From contig CANTFL010001332.1 of the NCBI GenBank assembly GCA_947650285.1, positions 248,001-312,000 on the forward strand: DNA of 64,000 nt, written 5' to 3'. Below, in pieces: positions 57,559 through 64,000 of the stretch (positions are counted from its first letter, which is position 1; each line of letters begins with the position of its first letter). A program made the position numbers and the translations under genes. This stretch comes from Hyaloperonospora brassicae (Eukaryota > Oomycota > Peronosporomycetes > Peronosporales > Peronosporaceae). The notes under the pieces were generated by a model. That model was not told where the DNA came from and searched no databases. It worked only from the letters and a program-made list of their open reading frames with translations.

Positions 57559-59592
57559 TCATGGCATCGATGGATCACTTCCACTGCTGACAAAAGTCAA
57601 CGACTTGAGCAACTGCTCCATTCCGTCCATTGCATGTTCGATCGCTTCCATCGAGCTCGCGTATGAAATGCGCATGCCAAACTCGTCGCCAAACTCCGAA
57701 CCAGGCACAACGGCAATATGCGAATGTTGCAACAAGTGCGCACAGAAGTCATCGACGCTCGCCAGGGACACACGCTCGTTCGCAATGACGACCTTCTTGC
57801 CCTGGAAGTAAGACGACAAGTCCAAGAACACATAGAACGCTGATGTCGGGTAGGCGAAGCGCACGTTGGGCATGGCAGTCAGTCGCTTGACGATGTAGTG
57901 GCGCTTCACATCCAGATTCTTCATCACCGCTGCAATGCGACGCTCACCCTTCCCCATACACTCCAGCTCCTTTTTGAGTGCCTCGACAGCAGCCACCTGG
58001 CCCACAGTATTTGGGCACGACGTCAGCTGGGCCTGCAGCAGTGTACAAGGATCGATATAATGCTTGGGTGCCGCGAGGTAGCCGACACGTAAGCCGGTCA
58101 TGGCATGCGCCTTTGAGAACCCGTTCACCAACAGCGTCCTCTCGTACATACCCGGCAGAGCGGCAAAGCTCACGTGTTTTCGCTCTGGCACGCCTTCGTC
58201 TTGGTACAACAACTGCTCGTAGATCTCGTCCGACACCACGACGATATGACGGAACTGAGGCTTGCGCAATACGGCCGCGATTCTCTCCAAATGATCCGGG
58301 CCGTGCAACGTGCCCGACGGGTTGCTTGGGTTGCATAGGATGATGGCCTTGGTATCCGGGTGCGCCATCAGCGTCTTTTCCAGCTCTGCCGGGTTGATCA
58401 AATAGTCATCCTCGAGCAGCGTGCGTAACGGAATGGGCTCTGCGTACACTAGCTTAACGATCTCCGGGTAATTGAGCCAGTACGGTGTCGGGATGATCAC
58501 CTTTTGACCGGGTAGGCAAACGGTATACAGAGCCTGAAACACCGACTGCTGCGCGCCGTTCGATACCAGCACCTCCGTGGCCGGATCATACTTCAGACCC
58601 TTGGCCTTCTCTAAGTACGTCGAGATGAGACCGCGAAGCTCCACGAGACCTTTCATGTGCGAGTACTTGACGTTGCCCTCGATCAAGGCCTTGGCACCAG
58701 CAGCTAGCACGTGCTCATGCGGATTATTGTCAGGCTCACCCACGCATAGCGACCACACCTTCTTTCCATCGGCCTCCATCTGCTTGGTCTGGCCATGGAT
58801 CAACATTGTCTTGGCAACCGTCACCTTCTGGAACACAGGGTTCAACGGGTACTTGGTGTCCATGGTGCGAATGGTGCCAGTCCCAATGCGGGTGCTCCCA
58901 AGCGACAGTCCCGCCACCTTTATGGCCTTCTCACCCCGCGACGTCCCGTAGGACCCCAGGATGCGCACGAACGAGCAGATTTCTTTCAGCCGCCAAATCG
59001 CAGCCGCCATGTTTGCACCCGTGAGATGGCCCTGTAAATCCACGTAGAAGAGGTACTTGTATTTGCACGAGTCCGCGACTATCTCACTGCGATACGGCTG
59101 GGGGGCCTGGCCGGCCCATGGACGACTGTCGATTTTAATCAGCTCAAGTTCGTACCGTAGGAAGACCTCGAGCGCACGGTTCAGCATGCCCTTGGTCGAG
59201 CTGTTCTTGAACCCAAACACGACAGACGTCTTGAAATTGCCGTTGTCACTCTTCGCGTTCCACGCCAAGTCCCCTCTCTTGGAAAGCAGCAGGAACTGCG
59301 TATACGAGGCAATGTCGACCCCTTGCACCGAAGCCAATCCCGCCTTCGGCAGGTCGTACTCGGCAATCACATACAGGTTGTGCTTGAGCAGCAAGTCGTA
59401 ATTCATGTGGATGGTGCCGAGCGTGGACGTCTCGATGGGAACCACGGCGAGGTCGACCTCTTCGTTCTTGACGGCAATGCACGCGTCCTCAGCGCACTTG
59501 TAGACGACACCCGAAGCCGTTTGGTCCTCGAAGTGGCGCGCGACTCGCCCGACTCTGCCGCCTGCGTACGCAATCTTCAGTTCTGCTCCCAT
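57559..59592 (-). CDS. shortened PDT-ACT-aminotransferase fusion, right copy
   Basis: 677 residues, identical to the product of 43249-45282 except residue 373, which is Leu here (CTC) and Ile there (ATT). The same features hold: dehydratase head with TQF and an 85-residue loss, ACT domain, class Ib aminotransferase with K494 and Q348. Both copies are fully open over 2 kb while the adjacent copia in the same arms is riddled with stops, which argues that the protein was under selection at least until the duplication. The two copies are divergent-outward, with start codons facing the outer ends of the palindrome. The ATG is at 59590-59592, 60 nt downstream of the mirrored Inr. Confidence 0.85.
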   Translation of the reverse strand: MGAELKIAYAGGRVGRVARHFEDQTASGVVYKCAEDACIAVKNEEVDLAVVPIETSTLGTIHMNYDLLLKHNLYVIAEYDLPKAGLASVQGVDIASYTQFLLLSKRGDLAWNAKSDNGNFKTSVVFGFKNSSTKGMLNRALEVFLRYELELIKIDSRPWAGQAPQPYRSEIVADSCKYKYLFYVDLQGHLTGANMAAAIWRLKEICSFVRILGSYGTSRGEKAIKVAGLSLGSTRIGTGTIRTMDTKYPLNPVFQKVTVAKTMLIHGQTKQMEADGKKVWSLCVGEPDNNPHEHVLAAGAKALIEGNVKYSHMKGLVELRGLISTYLEKAKGLKYDPATEVLVSNGAQQSVFQALYTVCLPGQKVIIPTPYWLNYPEIVKLVYAEPIPLRTLLEDDYLINPAELEKTLMAHPDTKAIILCNPSNPSGTLHGPDHLERIAAVLRKPQFRHIVVVSDEIYEQLLYQDEGVPERKHVSFAALPGMYERTLLVNGFSKAHAMTGLRVGYLAAPKHYIDPCTLLQAQLTSCPNTVGQVAAVEALKKELECMGKGERRIAAVMKNLDVKRHYIVKRLTAMPNVRFAYPTSAFYVFLDLSSYFQGKKVVIANERVSLASVDDFCAHLLQHSHIAVVPGSEFGDEFGMRISYASSMEAIEHAMDGMEQLLKSLTFVSSGSDPSMP

Positions 59593-59638
59593 AATTGTGA
59601 GTTGGCGATTGACGTTGAAGTTACTTGCTGCAGACGCA

Positions 59639-59655
59639 ACGAAAATGAAAATGAG
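59639..59655 (-). promoter_or_regulatory. oomycete-type Inr + FPR core promoter, right copy
   Basis: Exact mirror of 43186-43202: CTCATTTT followed by CATTTTCGT on the minus strand. Predicted transcription start near 59652. Confidence 0.65.
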
Positions 59656-60228
59656 CATGAGACGAGCACAAGTTGCAGCACTCGCGTGGATGGACAAGGT
59701 GCTTGGGGTGAAACAGCGTTACAAATGCGTGGACAAGCAGGCCACAAGTCCGGCGTCGGACGACGACCAGTTCGTCGGTCGTCAACAAAGCGAAGACGTC
59801 CCGGCTGCCGCGATCAAGCGATCGATTGGTTGCGTGGTGGATAACCTCATTTTTTTCTCTAGCGTCATCCGCAATTTCACAACCCATACATCCAGCAGGC
59901 ATAACATGCATCTACCTGCGTGACGAAGCTCGAACACATGCGAAGTTTCAGCGCCACAGTAGGTAACGACGTTCTGGAAACCGCCTGCAGACAGTCCATA
60001 ACGTTGCCTCTCCAGTATAATGTGACAAAATCAACCATAACTTTGCCTGGTTTAACCTTGGGGAAAGGAATAAACGTAGATTCGCGGTATTCGGGACCGA
60101 TGCAAGTGGCATTGCTCGACGAATACAAGCTGCTTCGTCTATTTGAAATGATCTTTGCTCGTATCGTGAAGTAGCGTTTACAACCGCGCTCTTCTCACCA
60201 TAGCAAGAAAATCATGATCGGCCAACCT

Positions 60229-63200
60229 TAGTTCGTCATCATTACGCTGGACGCAAACCTGTCGTCTCTGCCCATTGCTGAGAAGGAAGCGGTGGCAAGA
60301 TACGCTGAAAGATAGAACACGTACGATCTGCCTGCCATCCAAGCGTGTTTGCGATGCGTCTTCAAGTATTCTCGAACCACTTGCCAAGGTACCCCGCTGG
60401 ACTTTTGACGAGTCTCCGGATTCTTTTGATGCGTCTCGGACTTCGTGGTTGTGGCAAGAATCGGCGCGCTCTTCGCTTCCGCGTCAAGATCTTGCTTGGG
60501 ACGACCGGAGAGGTGCGATTGATTGTTGGAAGATGGATACGTATAGGTTGCATTGCCATGCATGTCCAGTTCATCGGATACTCGCACGATCGGACGGACG
60601 ACTGGGTTCCGATGCAGCAAATGAGGTGGTCGACAAATATCCGCATCGTGCTCTTATATTTTATCCGAAGGTCATGAGCCTCCGGGCAAATGGTGTGGGA
60701 AACGAGCCTTTGGCAGATGGTGCGGGGCCGTGTAGATACTATGTCACGACGTACTGTCTCCGCATGGATTCATCCCTTTCGCGTGCCTTTTGATGCATGC
60801 GCCAGAGAAAAGGTCGAGTGGCACATGGTGGTACGTCGAGCGGATCTGCAAATGACGAAATAACGTGCACACAACTTGGTTGCGCAACCTTCTGAACGCT
60901 GCTTGCTTTCTTGGTTGGTTCCACCTTGACGAAATCTGGCTTGACGGCGGTCTCACAGCTGCGCCCACCGTGTTTTCAGACGCGCCTTGTGCCAGTTGTC
61001 GGGTCAGCGTATCCGTCAGGACGAGACTACATGTTGAAGTCGGCTGGGACAAGAGCTTTCCGGCTGCACACACAATATCTGGTCGATAATGCGTACTAAT
61101 GCGCGCTATCAAGTGGAAAAGCGCACACTATCGAGTGGATCAACAGCACCTTCGCACATCGTACTTCGTACCACCTTCTAACGATACAATGCAGGTGGCA
61201 TATTACAGACCATCGTAGTTCGTCATCATTACGCTGGACGCAAACCTGTCGTCTCTGCCCATTGCTGAGTATGAAGCGGTGGCAAGATACGCTGAAAGAT
61301 AGAACACGTACGATCTGCCTGCCATCCAAGCGTGTTTGCGATGCGTCTTCAGGTATTCTCGAACCACTTGCCAAGGTACCCCGCTGGACTTTTGACGAGT
61401 CTCCGGATTCTTTTGATGCGTCTCGGACTTCGTGGTTGTGGCAAGAATCGGCGCGCTCTTCGCTTCCGCGTCAAGATCTTGCTTGGGACGACCGGAGAGG
61501 TGCGATTGGTTGTTGGAAGATGGATACGTATAGGTTGCATTGCCATGCATGTCCAGTTCATCGGATACGCGCACGATCGGACGGACGACTTGGGTTCCGA
61601 TGCAGCAAATGAGGTGGTCGACAAATATCCGCATCGTGCTCTTATATTTTATCCGAAGGTCATGAGCCTCCGGGCAAATGGTGTGGGAAACGAGCCTTTG
61701 GCAGATGGTGCGGGGCCGTGTAGATACTATGTCACGACGTACTGTCTCCGCATGGATTCATCCCTTTCGCGTGCCTTTTGATGCATGCGCCAGAGAAAAG
61801 GTCGAGTGGCACATGGTGGTACGTCGAGCGGATCTGCAAATGACGAAATAACGTGCACACAACTTGGTTGCGCAACCTTCTGAACGCTGCTTGCTTTCTT
61901 GGTTGGTTCCACCTTGACGAAATCTGGCTTGACGGCGGTCTCACAGCTGCGCCCACCGTGTTTTCAGACGCGCCTTGTGCCAGTTGTCGGGTCAGCGTAT
62001 CCGTCAGGACAAGACTACATGTTGAAGTCGGCTGGGACAAGAGCTTTCCGGCTGCACACACAATATCTGGTCGATAATGCGTACTAATGCGCGCTATCAA
62101 GTGGAAAAGCGCACACTATCGAGTGGATCAACAGCACCTTCGCACATCGTACTTCGTACCACCTTCTAACGATACAATGCAGGTGGCATATTACAGACCA
62201 TCGTAGTTCGTCATCATTACGCTGGACGCAAACCTGTCGTCTCTGCCCATTGCTGAGTATGAAGCGGTGGCAAGATACGCTGAAAGATAGAACACGTACG
62301 ATCTGCCTGCCATCCAAGCGTGTTTGCGATGCGTCTTCAGGTATTCTCGAACCACTTGCCAAGGTACCCCGCTGGACTTTTGACGAGTCTCCGGATTCTT
62401 TTGATGCGTCTCGGACTTCGTGGTTGTGGCAAGAATCGGCGCGCTCTTCGCTTCCGCGTCAAGATCTTGCTTGGGACGACCGGAGAGGTGCGATTGGTTG
62501 TTGGAAGATGGACACGTATAGGTTGCATTGCCATGCATGTCCAGTTCATCGGATACTCGCACGATCGGACGGACGACTTGGGTTCCGATGCAGCAAATGA
62601 GGTGGTCGACAAATATCCGCATCGTGCTCTTATATTTTATCCGAAGGTCATGAGCCTCCGGGCAAATGGTGTGGGAAACGAGCCTTTGGCAGATGGTGCG
62701 GGGCCGTGTAGATACTATGTCACGACGTACTGTCTCCGCATGGATTCATCCCTTTCGCGTGCCTTTTGATGCATGCGCCAGAGAAAAGGTCGAGTGGCAC
62801 ATGGTGGTACGTCGAGCGGATCTGCAAATGACGAAATAACGTGCACACAACTTGGTTGCGCAACCTTCTGAACGCTGCTTGCTTTCTTGGTTGGTTCCAC
62901 CTTGACGAAATCTGGCTTGACGGCGGTCTCACAGCTGCGCCTACCGTGTTTTCAGACGCGCCTTGTGCCAGTTGTCGGGTCAGCGTATCCGTCAGGACGA
63001 GACTACATGTTGAAGTCGGCTGGGACAAGAGCTTTCCGGCTGCACACACAATATCTGGTCGATAATGCGTACTAATGCGCGCTATCAAGTGGAAAAGCGC
63101 ACGCTATCGAGTGGATCAACAGCACCTTCGCACATCGTACTTCGTACCACCTTCTAACGATACAATGCAGGTGGCATATTACAGACCATCGTAGTTCGTC

Positions 63201-64000
63201 ATCATTACGCTGGACGCAAACCTGTCGTCTCTGCCCATTGCTGAGTATGAAGCGGTGGCAAGATACGCTGAAAGATAGAACACGTACGATCTGCCTGCCA
63301 TCCAAGCGTGTTTGCGATGCGTCTTCAAGTATTCTCGAACCACTTGCCAATGTACCCCGCTGGACTTTTGACGAGTCTCCGGATTCTTTTGATGCGTCTC
63401 GGACTTCGTGGTTGTGGCAAGAATCGGCGCGCTCTTCGCTTCCGCGTCAAGATCTTGCTTGGGACGACCGGAGAGGTGCGATTGGTTGTTGGAAGATGGA
63501 CACGTATAGGTTGTATTGCCATGCATGTCCAGTTCATCGGATACTCGCACGATCGGACGGACGACTGGGTTCCGATGCAGCAAATGAGGTGGTCGACAAA
63601 TATCCGCATCGTGCTCTTATATTTTATCCGAAGGTCATGAGCCTCCGGGCAAATGGTGTGGGAAACGAGCCTTTGGCAGATGGTGCGGGGCCGTGTAGAT
63701 ACTATGTCACGACGTACTGTCTCCGCATGGATTCATCCCTTTCGCGTGCCTTTTGATGCATGCGCCAGAGAAAAGGTCGAGTGGCACATGGTGGTACGTC
63801 GAGCGGATCTGCAAATGACGAAATAACGTGCACACAACTTGGTTGCGCAACCTTCTGAACGCTGCTTGCTTTCTTGGTTGGTTCCACCTTGACGAAATCT
63901 GGCTTGACGGCGGTCTCACAGCTGCGCGTACCGTGTTTTCAGACGCGCCTTGTGCCAGTTGTCGGGTCAGCGTATCCGTCAGGACGAGACTACATGTTGA
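60229..64000 (+). repeat. tandem array of a 988-bp unit, at least 3.8 copies
   Basis: Units start at TAGTTCGTCATCATTACG at 60229, 61216, 62204 and 63192, and the last is cut by the window edge. Unit lengths are 987, 988 and 988, and the fourth has one base fewer in its visible part. Units 1 and 4 lack one T in GACTTGGGTTCC (about 60602 and 63565), which changes which frame is open. Substitutions between units are few. Each unit has minus frames of 130-143, 122 and 61 codons and plus frames of 110-172 codons with unrecognised products; no frame spans a unit. A single inverted copy lies at 41640-42612. Copy number beyond the window is unknown. Confidence 0.95.

Larger units (their letters stand above)
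52946..61200. repeat. right arm of the 8.25-kb inverted duplication
   Basis: Reverse complement of 41640-49893; see that entry for the differences. Its outer end coincides with the end of the first unit of the tandem array that begins at 60229. Confidence 0.95.

Noticed and set aside
60229..64000. CRISPR-like array
   Set aside because: The units are nearly 1 kb and nearly identical throughout, with no short repeat and variable spacer pattern.

Overview
The window looks like nuclear DNA of an oomycete (Peronosporales / Phytophthora-like). The signs are a single-polypeptide fusion of prephenate dehydratase, plant-type arogenate/prephenate dehydrogenase and class Ib aminotransferase; short GT-AG introns (71-85 nt); a start-site element of the oomycete Inr + FPR type; and Ty3/Gypsy and Ty1/Copia remnants of oomycete appearance. 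Gene density is very low: one dolichol kinase gene, one intact aromatic amino-acid fusion gene, two copies of a shortened relative of that fusion, and a gene fragment at the left edge. Most of the rest is transposon-derived or decayed.

Layout. 1-315: 3' end of an unidentified gene. 316-8061: AT-rich, stop-rich DNA with one decayed LTR. 8062-9563: a DNA element with 252-bp terminal inverted repeats. 10769-25500: a 14.7-kb Ty3/Gypsy element with two 1882-bp LTRs, broken gag, protease, RT, RNase H and integrase/chromodomain, and a long antisense reading frame. 25501-30458: decayed DNA with a solo LTR (26427-26868) and a second LTR (29004-29512) built from serial stem-loops. 30459-32440: dolichol kinase, four exons. 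34107-37247 (minus): intact PDT-PDH-AAT fusion, with a 49-copy AGT microsatellite 68 nt upstream of its ATG. 41640-49893 and 52946-61200: an inverted duplication with arms of about 8.25 kb around a 3.05-kb spacer. Each arm carries a PDT-ACT-AAT gene plus the same broken copia element with a nested gypsy LTR. 60229-64000: a tandem array of a 988-bp unit that runs off the window.

How the genes relate. The intact 1046-aa protein has prephenate aminotransferase-like, arogenate/prephenate dehydratase and arogenate/prephenate dehydrogenase domains. In principle one chain could take prephenate through arogenate to both phenylalanine and tyrosine. The 677-aa relative lacks the dehydrogenase domain and about 85 residues of the dehydratase core. 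It has TQF in place of the dehydratase TRF motif, and Gln in place of the Lys that in plant class Ib enzymes is needed for prephenate amination. It keeps the ACT domain and the PLP lysine. It therefore looks like an aminotransferase with a dead dehydratase/ACT regulatory head. It was recently duplicated head-to-head in an inverted repeat whose outer flank has grown into a tandem array. This degenerate, amplified paralogue next to the intact fusion, and the LTR family whose stem-loops stay paired while their sequence changes, are the two observations I would follow first.
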